From: Pelobates cultripes
Taxonomy: Eukaryota > Chordata > Amphibia > Anura > Pelobatidae
Length of the DNA stretch: 64,000 bases
NCBI GenBank assembly: GCA_933207985.1
Contig: OW240921.1
Span: 116,363,969 to 116,427,968 of the forward strand
Direction: 5' to 3'
Below the pieces are notes generated by a model. The model searched no databases, was not told where the DNA came from, and was given only the letters and a program-made list of their open reading frames with translations. Shown here one piece after another: positions 11,190 through 21,803 of the stretch (positions are counted from its first letter, which is position 1; each line of letters opens with the position of its first letter). A program made the translations under genes and the position numbers.

Positions 11190-11765
11190 AAAACGGCAAA
11201 CCTCAAAATCTGAATTAAGACCGTGGGGGATAAGGGTTTTAAAATTATAGATAAAACGCATTTCTTCTTTACCTAATACTTTTTGATATAATTTCCCCCT
11301 CTCCAATCTTGTTTAACTTCCTTTATCGCACAGAAGAACAAATTCTCTGGGTTCTGGTCATGGGTCTCTTTAAAGTGTAACGACACACTATGGGTTTCTT
11401 AACCATTTCTAATATTCCGAATATGTTCGGCAATTCTAACTTTTAGTGGTCTAATAGTCTTTCCCACATATATTAGATTACATGGGCATTTTAGAATGTA
11501 TATTATGCCCTTTGTATGGCAAGTTAAATGATCATTTATGATAGAGGGTTTATGGATAATATCCTCTATATTGTGTAGATGTCGTTTAGTGCTTTTGGTG
11601 ACTTTACAAGGGAGGCACATGCCACATCCATAAAATCCTTTCAAATCCTGAATAAAATGCTTTTGCTTTTTGGAATTTAGATGACTTTTAACTAAAATAT
11701 TTTTAAAGTTCTTTGCTCCTCTATATATAATTTTTGGCCTTGATGGTAAAATTTTATTCAAGATT
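11190..11765 (-). pseudogene. PLE copy A GIY-YIG endonuclease region
   Basis: Residues include a cysteine-rich linker 'YGCGMCLPCKVTKSTKRH' and then 'TKGIIYILKCPCNLIYVGKT', the GIY...YVG core of a GIY-YIG nuclease, followed by RPLKVRIAEHIRNIR with the conserved Arg and His. The frame stops after about 120 residues. The downstream coding part (matching plus-strand copy B 23920-24162) is in another frame, so this is a decayed gene. Confidence 0.85.
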
Positions 11766-12951
11766 GGATCATCCTGAAGTAAGTGAAGTAAGTGCCAATA
11801 TTTTTTTATGGTGTGTTGTATGCATTTATTTGTCCATTAAAATTACAAATAAAAGGAATTTCGTTTGTGTCACTTAGTTTGTTTTTTGATTTATATTGAA
11901 TAAGATTTTTTTTTTGGAATTTTCCGACTTCATTAAGATCTAAAATGGTTTCATGGTATCCCTTTTCTAGAAATTGCTCTTTAATGTGATTGGCCTGCTC
12001 TACATAATCTGCATCTAACTTACAATTGCGTCTAATTCTTATAAATTGACTTTTAGGAGCGTTGTTAAGCCAAGGTGGATAATGGCAACTGTTCCTTTCA
12101 ATATAACTATTGGCATCTACAGGCTTGAAATGGTTTTTGGTAATAATCTTGGAATCCTGAATATAGATGTCTAAGTCTAAAAAAGTAATATGAGAATCGC
12201 TAAAGGTGCTGGTCAGATGGATCCCACAATTGTTCTTATTCAGATATGTTATAAATTCCTGTAAAACTTCCATAGTTCCATTCCATATGAAAAAGATATC
12301 ATCGATAAACCGACACTATGTAATCAAATGTCTCTACCACTGAAGTTCTATGAAAACGAATGTCTCTTCCCAAAACACCATAAAAAGATTGGCGTAGCTT
12401 GGGGCAAATTTTGTGCCCATTGCAATCCCGCAAATTTGCAAATAAAAAGAGTTTTCAAACCAAAAATAGTTGTGAGTTAAAATAAGTAAAATCCCTTCTA
12501 AAATATATTCTATTTGTTCTATTTTAATATTTCACAGCTGCCAATCCTTTTTCATGCGGAATGGTACTATACAGGGAAGTCACATCACATGTGGCCAAAA
12601 TATTTCCCTGTGTCCATTCTATTTTTTCCAGAATCTGTAAAATATGGATGGTGTCTTTAAGGTAAGTGGGATTTTTTATGACTATTGGTTGGAGAATAGT
12701 ATCAATATATTCTGAAATTCTAGTGGAAATTGAATCAATGCCCGAGATAATTGGTCTCCCTGGCGAGTTTTCTGCATTTTTATGTATTTTCGGAAGGAGA
12801 TAAAACACCGGTATTTTCGGGTTATCTATCCATAAGTATTCAGCTTCTTTATCTGTTAATATCCCTATTTCTCTTCCTTTATCTACATATTGCTTAAATA
12901 TTTTAATTGTTTCATTGGTGGGATTATGAGGTAATTTCTGATAGGTTGAAG
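11766..12951 (-). pseudogene. PLE copy A reverse transcriptase, C-terminal two thirds
   Basis: Fragments in several frames. 12524-12808 has 'FYLLPKIHKNAENSPGRPII' and 'LATCDVTSLYSTIPHEKG' (RT motifs with the catalytic-region Asp). 11806-12273 has the thumb/linker, 'FSDSHITFLDLDIYIQ' and 'KSQFIRIRRNCKLDADY'. Between them the FIDD-containing stretch is frameshifted. It aligns along its whole length with copy B. Confidence 0.82.
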
Positions 12952-15087
12952 TATCATAGTTACATAGCTGAAAAGAGACTTGCGTCCATCAAGTTCAGCC
13001 TTCCTCACAAATGTTGTTGCTGTTGATCCAAAAGAAGGCAAAAAACCTGGTCTGAAGCACTTACAATTTTGCCACAAACTAGGAAAAAATTCCTTCTTGA
13101 CCCCAAAATAGCAGTCAGATGTCTCCTTGGATCAAGCAGCTATTACCCCACTAATTAGAAATTATATCCCTGTATGTTATGTTTTTGTAAGTATTTATCC
13201 AATTTCAGTTTAAACATCTGTATGGACTCTGACAAAACCACCTCTTCAGGCAGAGAATTCTATATCCTTATTGTTCTTACTGTAAAAAAACCTTTTCTTT
13301 GCCTTAGATGAAATCTCCTTTCTTCCAGCCTAAATGTGTGGGCTTGTGTCCTATGTATAACCCTGTTTATGAATAGATTTCCAGATAAAGGTTTGTACTG
13401 GCCCCGAATATATTTGTATAAAGTTATCATATCCCATCTCAAGCGTAATTTTTCCAAACTAAACAGATTTAATTTTTTTTAACCTTTCTTCAGAACTAAA
13501 ATGCTCCATTCCTTTTATCAATTTTGTAGCTCGTCTCTGGACCCTCTCCAGTGCCATGATTTCCTTCTTTAGAACAGACGCCCAAAATTGCACAGCATAT
13601 TCAAGGTGTGGTCTTACCAGCGATTTATAAAGAGGCAAAATTATATTTTCATCCCGAGAATTTATGCTCCTATTTATACATGACAAAATCTTACTGGCCT
13701 TAGCAACTGCAGATTGACATTGCATATTGCTGCCTAATTTGTTCTCTATAACAATTCCCAAATCCTTCTCGTGTGTGGTTATCCCTAATTCACTACCATT
13801 TAGTGTGTAAGTTGCTTGTGCATTCTTAACCCCGAAGTGCATAACTTTGCATTTCTCTATGTTAAATTTAATCTGCCATTTTAGTGCCCAGTCCCCAATC
13901 TATCCAAATCTCTCTGCAGCAAAGCAATATCCTGCTCACATTTTATTACTTTACAAAGTTTTGTGTCATCTGCAAACACTGATACATGGCTTTCAATACC
14001 TATTTCAAGATCATTTATAAATATGTTAAATAGAAGTGGTCCCAAAACAGAACCCTGAGGGACAACACTTACCACTTTTGTCCAGCCTGAAAATTTACCA
14101 TTAATTACAACTCGTTGTACTCTATCCTTAAGCCAATGTTCTACCCAAGAACAAGAATATTCATCTAGACCAATTTCTTTTAGTTTGAAGACTAACCTAT
14201 TGTGAGGAACCGTATCAAATGCCTTGGCAAAGTCCAAGTAGATCACATCCACTGCAACAACCTGATCTATACTTCTACTTACTTCTTCGTAGAATGCAAT
14301 TCGGTTAGTTTGACATGACCTATGTTTCATAAAACCATGCTGATTATTGCTAATAACAAAGTTCTTCCCAATGAATTCCTGAATATTATCCTTTAATAGC
14401 CCTTATATTTTCCCAGTTACAGAAGTTAAGCTCACAGGTCTATAATTTCCAGGCAAGGATTTTGAACCCTTTTTAAATATAGGAACAACATCTGCCTTCC
14501 TCCAATCCTCTGGTACAATACCTGAAACAAAAGAATCTTGAAAAATCTTGAAAAATTAAATACAGAGGTTCACTTATTTCCCCCACTTAGCTCCTTAAGT
14601 ACTCGTGGGTGAATACCGTCAGGCCCTGGAGCTTTATTTACATTCATTTTCTTTAATAGCTGTAGCACCTTGTCTCAAGTTATCCAATCACAAGTTATCT
14701 GCAAGTTTTTTGCAGCAATCATTTGCATATCTCTTGCCATAGGATCCTCATTAATATATACTGAAGAAAAATAGTTATTTAAAATTTCTGCTTTTTCCTG
14801 GTCTTCATTAGCTAATACACCCAACTCTGTTTCAAGTGTACCTACACTTTCATTTTTTGTTTTTTTAGAATTGATGTACTTGAAAAAAATTTTGGGGTTG
14901 GTTTTGCATTCTTTAGCTATCAATTTCTCATTTTCTAGTTTAGCCACTTCAATTGCCTTTTTGCAAGCGTTATTGGCTTCCTTATATCTTAAAGAGGATG
15001 CCTTTGATTTGTCTGATTTAAATGCTTCAAATGCCCTTTTCTTATTTTTAATCTCTTGTTTTACTTCTCTACTAAGCCACATTGGTT
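12952..15087 (-). pseudogene. CR1-type LINE ORF2, reverse transcriptase and 3'UTR
   Basis: 14675-15082: linker 'LSREVKQEIKNKKRAFEAFK' and 'KIFFKYINSKK'. 13881-14330: RT core with 'VIYLDFAKAFDTVPHNRL', '[19 protein letters not shown]' and '[11 protein letters not shown]' (the FADD catalytic pair). 13459-13842: C-terminal part '[20 protein letters not shown]' and '[14 protein letters not shown]'. Stops and frame changes separate the blocks, so it is dead. Confidence 0.9.
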
Positions 15088-15091
15088 TTAA

Positions 15092-17203
15092 CCCCTTAAG
15101 GACCGAGGACGGTTCAGGACCGTCATCGGCATTTTTGCCTTGCCGACCGATGACGGTCCTGAACCGTCCTAACGGTCTGGGGGTACTTTACCTGATCGCC
15201 GTCGTTCCCCGGCGGCGATCAGCGTGGCTCTGGTTGTGGGGAGACTGCCTGCAGCCCAGACAGTCTCCCCACACTGATTTAGGACCCCTGTGGCCATGTG
15301 ATCGCTTAACACAGCGATCACATGGTCACAATAGGTGTCCATGTGTCTGCCTGCAGGGGGACTGTCTGTGCTGACAGGCAGTCTCCTTGCTTGTGTAAAA
15401 TCAGAAAAAAAAAATAAAGTTAGTGTTAATAAAAAATAAATAAATAAATAATTATATATGTGTATATATGATATATAGACATATATTATATCTATATAAT
15501 ATATGTCTATATATCATATATATATAATGTCATACTAAGTGTATTTTTATATTAATATGTACTTATATTAATATAAAAATACACCAAAATCAGAAATACC
15601 TACGTATATATATAATATATATAATAACTATATATATTAGCCTTATATATATTATTATAAAAATATAAATAATAAGTAATTTAAATTAAATAATTTTTTA
15701 AATAATAATAAAAATTTAAAAAATTATATAGCTATATGAAATTTTATTCTAATGTATTTTAAAAATTAATATATATATATTTATAGCTCATAATACACTT
15801 AGAATGAATTTGTATATATGTATAAAAATAAATAAAAATAATAAGAAATATACATGCGTCCATATACGAAATTACATAAATAATTATATAAATATACACG
15901 TAGACTTCAAATATATAAATATGCATATATATTTAAATTCTACGTGCGTATTTATGTAATATTTTTACATAATTCAGTAATTTTATTGATTGCAATTTGA
16001 GGGACCTGCCTGCCAACCCAGGCGAAATTCCAGAGAATTTAATTTGCTAGCACTGTATTTTACCCTGTAACGTTCTACGACACCCTAAAACCTGTACATG
16101 GGGGGTACTGTTTTACTCGGGAGACTTCGCTGAACACAAATATTAGTGATTCAAAACAGTAAAACATATCACAGCGATGATATTATCAGTGAAAGTTACT
16201 TTTTTTGCATTTTTCACACACAAACAGCACTTTTACTGATGATATAATTGTTGTGATACGTTTTCCAGTTTTTAAACACTAATATTTGTGTTCAGCGATG
16301 TCTCCCGAGTAAAACAGTACCCCCCATGTACAGGTTTTATAGCATTTTTGAAAGTTACAAGGTCAAATATATGGGTCAAATATTTTACATTGAAAATGGC
16401 CAGGTTGGTTACGTTGCCTTTGGTATGGTAGCCCAGGAATGAGAATTACCCCCATGATGGCATACCATTTGCAAAAGAAGACAACCCAAGGTATTGCAAA
16501 TGGGGTATGTCCAGTCTTTTTTAGTAACCACTTGGTCACAAACACTGGCCAAAATTAGCGTTCAATTTAGTTTTTTTACTTTTTTCACACACAAACAAAT
16601 ATGAATGCTTACTTTGGCCAGTGTTTTCGACTAAGTGGCTACTAAAAAAGACTGGACATACCCCATATTGAATACCCTGGGTTGTCTACTTTAAAAAAAA
16701 TATGTACATGTGGGGTGTTATTCAGAGATTTATGACAGATAATAGTGTTACAATGTCACTATTGATAAATTTTAAAAATGTATGTTTTGAAACCGCAATA
16801 TCCTACTTGTACCTATAGCCCTATAACATGCAAAAAAAAGCAAAAAAGCACATAAACACTAGGTATTTTTAAACTCAGGACAAAATTTTGAATCTATTTA
16901 GCAGTTTTTTTCATTCGCTTTTGTAGATGAGTAAAGATTTTTCAAGTAAAAGTCAAAAAACATGTATTTTTTCAATTTTTCATCAGATTTTTGTATTTTT
17001 TTTAAATTAAAATACATGAGATTATATAAATAATGGTATGTAAAGAAAGCCCCTTTTGTCCTGAAAAAAACAATATATAATTTGTATGGGAACAGTAAAT
17101 GAGAAAGCGGAAAATTACAGCCAAACACAAACACCACAAAAGTGTAAAAATATTCCTGGTCGCAAATGTACAACATCGCAAAAACAGTCCAGTCCTTAAG
17201 GGG
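15092..17203. mobile_element. TTAA-target DNA element (piggyBac/Kolobok-like MITE) inside the CR1
   Basis: Bounded by TTAA (15088-15091 and 17204-17207) with inverted ends CCCCTTAAGGAC / GTCCTTAAGGGG. Excising it with one TTAA rejoins the CR1 linker coding sequence (one mutated stop at the joint). The interior has a 5' hairpin (about 15100-15172, 'gaccgtcatcgg'), an AT-rich block at 15400-15990 with many short palindromes, and inverted segments such as 'tacatggggggtactgtttt' (about 16097) against about 16335. No transposase ORF was recognised. A 71-bp relative lies at 54730. Confidence 0.85.
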
Positions 17204-17207
17204 TTAA

Positions 17208-18241
17208 TTAGTTTCTTTTATATTTATTACCCAATGGTACATACTGAGAAATGTACCTTTCTAATATTTGTTTGAATAGTTTCCATTTATCCTCAGTGTT
17301 TTTATCACTAAGGAGTTTATGCCAGTCGATATGTTGTAGAGCTGCCCTAATCTTATTGAAATTGGCTTTTTTTAAATTATATGTTTTAGTATACCCCACC
17401 TGCTTTTGCTTTTTTGAGTTTATTTCAAAATTTACCATAGTGTGATCACTATTTCCCAAATGCTCCCCTACTTGAATGTTGGTTAAAAGATCAACATTGT
17501 TTGTTATGACAAGATCCAGACAAGCATCCTTTCTAGTTGGTGCTTGTACCAGTTGTGATATAAAGGTGTCATTTAACACATTCAAAAACCTGATTCCCCT
17601 TGCTGAAGTACTAGTCCCTCTTTCCCAATTTATGTCTGGATAATTAAAATCTCAGATAATTAACGTGTTACCTCGATTTGCAGCTTTCTCAATTTGCTCC
17701 AACAGCTGTTCTTCCTCAATAATATTTACATTAGGCTGGTTTATAACATATCCCAACCAATAATTGATTTCCCTTTGTTTGCCCCAAGCAGATATCCTTT
17801 GCCCCAAGCCTCCACCTTTTCCTCGTCACACTCGACATGCCTAAGATTTGACTTTAACTCATGGTTGACATATAAACATACCCCACCACCCTTCTTGTTT
17901 TTCTTATCCTTCCTAAATAACGTGTACCCATTTAAATTAACTGCCCAGTCATGTGTCTCATCCCACCATGTTTCTGTTATGCCTATTATATCTTATTGTT
18001 TATTGTATGCTATTGTCTCTAGTTCCCCCATTTTGTTATATAGGCTCCTTGCATTAGTAAGCATACATTTAATATTATCATGAGTCTTTTGTACTTTTTG
18101 TGAATTATCAATATTACATACCTCCTCTGTTCTGAGTTTTCCCCTCCCCCCATCTCCACCCCCTTTGTTCTGAGCTAAAGCCCATCTCCTTTCTATCCTA
18201 TCTCCATTTTCTAGATTGCTTTGACCCTCCCCCCCTACCAC
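17208..18241 (-). pseudogene. CR1-type LINE ORF2 endonuclease region
   Basis: 18000-18241 contains 'IKCMLTNARSLYNKMGELE', the start of the LINE endonuclease. 17208-17585 has 'LDLVITNNVDLLTNIQVGEH' and 'LGNSDHTMVNFEI', in which the SDH triad matches the catalytic end of APE-like LINE endonucleases. The intervening part is broken by stops and frameshifts. Confidence 0.85.
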
Positions 18242-18401
18242 TAGTTTAAAATCTCCTCCAACCTTCTAGCCATCCTATCCCCCAGCACAGCAGACCCTCT
18301 TCCGTTTAGGTGCAATCCATCATGACTATACAGGTTGTACCCAAGCGCAAAATCGGCCCAGTGCTCTAAAAACCCAAAACCCTCTTTCCTGGACCAAGAC
18401 T

Positions 18402-19097
18402 TTAGCCACGCATTGACCTCTCTAATCTCCCGCTGCCTTTCTGCTGTAGCGCGACCTTGGAGGTCCTTTTCTTAAGCTTACTTCCTAGTTCCCTGAATTC
18501 ATTCTTTAGGACCTTCCATTTTCCTCTGACTTTGTCATTGGTACCAATATGGACCATGACAGCTGGGTCATCTCCAGCCCCTCCCAATAATCCCTCCACT
18601 CTGTCGGCAACATGCCGGACCCGAGCACCCAGGAGACCGCAAACTGTCCGGTTGAGTCGATCAGAGTGGCAGATTACCCTATCTACTCTCTTAATAACAG
18701 AGTCCCCTACCACCACAACCTGTCTAGACTTCCTTACCCTCTCAACCCCACCCGTACTAGAGGGGCTGTTTCCACGGCTGTTAGCAGGAACAGCTTCCTG
18801 CAGTACAGCTACTCCTGAGCTGATGCTCCCAACATCTTCACTCAAACAGGCAAATCTGTTAGGCTGCATGAGATCAGGACTAGCTAAACTTTTTCTCTTC
18901 CCTCCCCCCCTGCTTCCTCGCCCCACTGTCACCCAGCTACATGCCTGTTCCCCGTCTGTCTTATCTCCTCCCTCTCCTCTACCTGTCCCCACTAAACTCT
19001 GCTCAGTGAGCAGCAGACTCCTCTCAAGATTGTCAATCTCCCTCAGTGTTACAATTTGCCTCTCCAGATCTCTAATCTGAGCTTCCAGAAATGCCAC
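18402..19097 (-). pseudogene. CR1-type LINE ORF1 with esterase-like domain
   Basis: A 231-residue open stretch. The N-terminal 'LEAQIRDLERQIVTLREIDN' is heptad-like (coiled coil). After a basic, low-complexity middle comes 'VVVVGDSVIKRVDR' (GDS nucleophile block of SGNH hydrolases) and 'VMVHIGTNDKVRGK' (GTND block). CR1 ORF1 proteins are known to carry such esterase domains. It ends soon after 'SKLKKR', likely by frameshift. The usual ORF1 zinc-knuckle part was not seen. Confidence 0.8.
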
Positions 19098-19576
19098 TCA
19101 CTCACACCCACCACAGAGGTATGGACCCTGGACAGAATCATCCAGGCATGCATACATGCGGCATGATGTGCACTGAGTTAAATTTGCAATCTTGCTAGCA
19201 CTCATCCCCAGTAACAAAAAACACAAGTGAGCAAAAACAATATTTACCCTCTTGGTTTAAACTCCCTTGTAGTTCCTACTCCTGTTGTTTTAACTCCTAC
19301 TTAAAAGAGACTACTTGAAATAGCCTACTTTCAAGCAAACTCCAGTGAGCAAGCTCTGTGAGTCAGTAGTGGGTTTATATTGGCAATACAAATCCCACAC
19401 AGGTGGAAATTAAGGGGCACTCCCCCTAATTAGCTCAGCAGCATCCACAAGGAGGCGAATAGAAACAACAAGAGAGGGGGGGGAAAAAAAGGGAGGGAGG
19501 GAAAACGTTTTAAATAACACCAGCAAGGTGAAAATGTAGGGAAAAAAAAGGAACACAGTTTAAATATATCCAGCAA

Positions 19577-20578
19577 AGAGTATTCTCTCTGCTTCTTTCA
19601 CATATTGATCTTTACTTACAATAACTATTCCCCCCCCCCTTTGTCAGCCGGCTTAATGACCATATTTTCATCGTTTTTAATATTTTTTTAATGTGATGGA
19701 GGGAATGTGGTCTCTCAATAGAAGTAGGAGATGGGGCTCGTCTGTTAGTGTCTTCAAGTGGTATGCTATGAATTCCTTTCCTAACTGCATCACTGTATCT
19801 AATAGGATGGGTATATTCTACAGTGTGACTATTAGTCGATCTCTTGTGAGTGTGGTGTTGGGTCCTGCTTGGAGATAATGGAGCTGTAGTTGATGAGTGG
19901 TGGCGAATAGTGTTATGTGAATGATGTGAATTTGATGATGCTCTTTCTCTGGATCTTTCTTTTTTCTTGTATGAGGTAGTTTTAAAACTTTGTTGTTGAG
20001 TTGTTTTATCAAACCTATTAGGCAGATGTTCTGCAAAATAATGGGCTTTATTTGTGGATAAGTGTTGAGAATGATTTCTATGGTTTGATTGTGACCGCTG
20101 ATAAGAATTATTTTGATGTTGGTGAATCTTTTTAGGATTCCTCACATTTCCTGTCTGATAGTCTCATATCTCGTATATATTTTTTCTTTTTAATTTCTAT
20201 AACATCTAATTCAATTTTGTCCACTTTATTTTGGATTTCTTTCAGGGTGCTATTATAAATGTCTGGGCTTGTGGATTCTGCTAAGGAATTTTTCCATTTA
20301 TTTATTTACTCATCTAATTTAGGGAGGGTTTTTTCCCTCCTTGCTACTATGTAGCCCATTGTGCTAAACGAGAATCCATCTAAAAGTTTCTCCCAGCCTG
20401 CCATAAAGTGTGGGTTTTCCCTATCAAAGCTAGGGTCTTTGTAAAACCGCAGACAATAAAATTCTCTATTTTCCCAAAATGTCATAATGTTGTGGTGTCT
20501 ACTACAAATATTAAAAAGGGAATTACAAAGATACAATAAATACAAAGCAATATGATAGAAATGTAGTGAGACACACAA
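19577..20578 (-). pseudogene. PLE copy A N-terminal coding region
   Basis: 20306-20578 encodes 'FWENREFYCLRFYKDPSFD' followed by 'MAGWEKLLDGFSFSTMGYIV'. 19612-20145 encodes a His, Ser, Asn and Gln-rich basic stretch and then the start of the RT region, equivalent to the KPADKGGG block of copy B. The two parts are separated by stops. Copy B has a different, shorter sequence upstream of the RT, so the two copies are not co-linear here. Confidence 0.65.
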
Positions 20579-20639
20579 TAATAAAAAGTCCTCTAAAACA
20601 CCTTAGTGAGAGTCCCTTTCACCTCAAAAATAAATACAA

Positions 20640-20755
20640 ATACATACAATATAAGGTGGAGTGTCTTCTTAATATAATAAATATCCCGTATCTCTTAAAA
20701 AACAGAACAAATAAAAGCATATGATAGTGCAGTATTGTCTGTTATATAAAGAAGA
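20640..20755 (-). repeat. PLE terminal segment, second copy
   Basis: Direct repeat of 10038-10155. It ends abruptly at 'gttatataaag', where a 66-bp tandem array begins, suggesting truncation or a later rearrangement at the junction between the two opposed PLE copies. Confidence 0.8.
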
Positions 20756-21003
20756 CTGCATTTACCATCCTGCAGAAACACCCATCACTCTCAGGCCTCA
20801 CTTCACAATCAACTCAGTGAAGACTGCATTTACCATCCTGCAGAAACACCCATCACTCTCAGGCCTCACTTCACAATCAACTCAGTGAAGACTGCATTTA
20901 CCATCCTGCAGAAACACCCATCACTCTCAGGCCTCACTTCACAATCAACTCAGTGAAGACTGCATTTACCATCCTGCAGAAACACCCATCACTCTCAGGT
21001 ACT
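20756..21003. repeat. Four-fold 66-bp tandem repeat
   Basis: About 3.7 practically identical copies of a unit of about 66 bp, 'gaagactgcatttaccatcc' through 'cacaatcaactcagt'. One partial unit recurs at about 21327-21362 inside the following dispersed repeat, so the array grew from that repeat's own sequence. Near identity means recent amplification. Confidence 0.93.
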
Positions 21004-21751
21004 GACTGAAGCTTGGAAGATACTCCACCTCCCGTATTACTGGATTGCTACAAAATTCTCATGTGTTACTATAGAGTTGTTACAATTGATACCTGTAGTT
21101 TGCCACTGTAATGTTATGTGCATGCAGTGTGTACCACTGTCATTTAATGTTTCTGACCAATATTTCATGTAGACAGTTATTAATATTTTGGGTGATAGGA
21201 TTTGGTTGCTAAACTTTTCAATAGTTTATAACACATGCCTACTCTGCCCCCTCCCCCTCTCACACTCTCCTTTTCCCCTCCCCAGTCGTAAATACCTTCA
21301 TATGACTGTTCTATCTCTATTCCTCAGGCCTCACTTCACAATCAACTCAGTGAAGACTGCATTTTTTTTTCTCCCCACTTCCCACCCACCTAGGCTCCCC
21401 TTAAATATATAGCATGCTCCTTCAGCTGTTTGAGATTCTCACCCAATTACCTCTTCATTCCCCTAACATCTTAACAATAGCTGCTTCTCTGTTAACTCTT
21501 TCAGCCATCACCTCCAAACTTCCCCTGCTACCTCTTGTCTCAAATCCCCCTGGTATCCTTTAGATTGTAAGCTCACGGGCCATCTAGCTAAGCACTTTGT
21601 ATAAAAGAGCTCCAATGGCTAGATATCAGCTTACGGGCAGGGCTCTCTTACCTCTTGTATTTGTTTGTGCATATTGTACGTTTCTCAACTAATTGTACAG
21701 TGCTGCGGAATCTGTGTGCGCTTTATAAATAGCAATAATAAATAAATAAAT
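21004..21751. repeat. Dispersed repeat R1, copy 2 (hAT-free)
   Basis: Co-linear with 6465-7700 but lacking the hAT insert. It ends with 'ctgcggaatctgtgtgcgct' and a short (AATA)n tail (about 21735-21755), typical of a LINE- or SINE-type 3' end. Placed exactly between the two PLE copies. Confidence 0.7.
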
Positions 21752-21803
21752 AAATAGTAGAATAGGAGGAGTATCACTCACAAGTGCAGACCCAGTCCCA
21801 ATC

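Larger units (their letters stand above)
12952..19576 (-). mobile_element. CR1/L2-clade LINE, near full length, inserted in PLE copy A
   Basis: The element reads on the minus strand from about 19576 (5'UTR) to about 12952 (3' end, '...ctatgtaactat'). In order it has ORF1 with an esterase-like domain, an apurinic-type endonuclease, a linker and a reverse transcriptase. Copy B of the PLE shows the uninterrupted junction ('gaag...agagtattc'), fixing the insertion to within a few bases. No clear target duplication is seen. The element is itself split by a 2.1-kb TTAA-flanked element at 15092-17203. Confidence 0.88.
10038..20755 (-). mobile_element. Penelope-like element, copy A (minus), split by a CR1 LINE
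   Basis: A GIY-YIG-type PLE on the minus strand. Its body is 10038-12951 plus 19577-20755. The 'catacaatataaggtggagt' end segment occurs in the same orientation at both 10038-10155 and 20640-20755, like the terminal direct repeats (pLTRs) known for PLEs. The order on the minus strand is N-terminal region, reverse transcriptase, GIY-YIG endonuclease, promoter block, hammerhead-like motif, end segment. Frames are disrupted. A 6.6-kb CR1 element interrupts the RT region. Confidence 0.88.
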
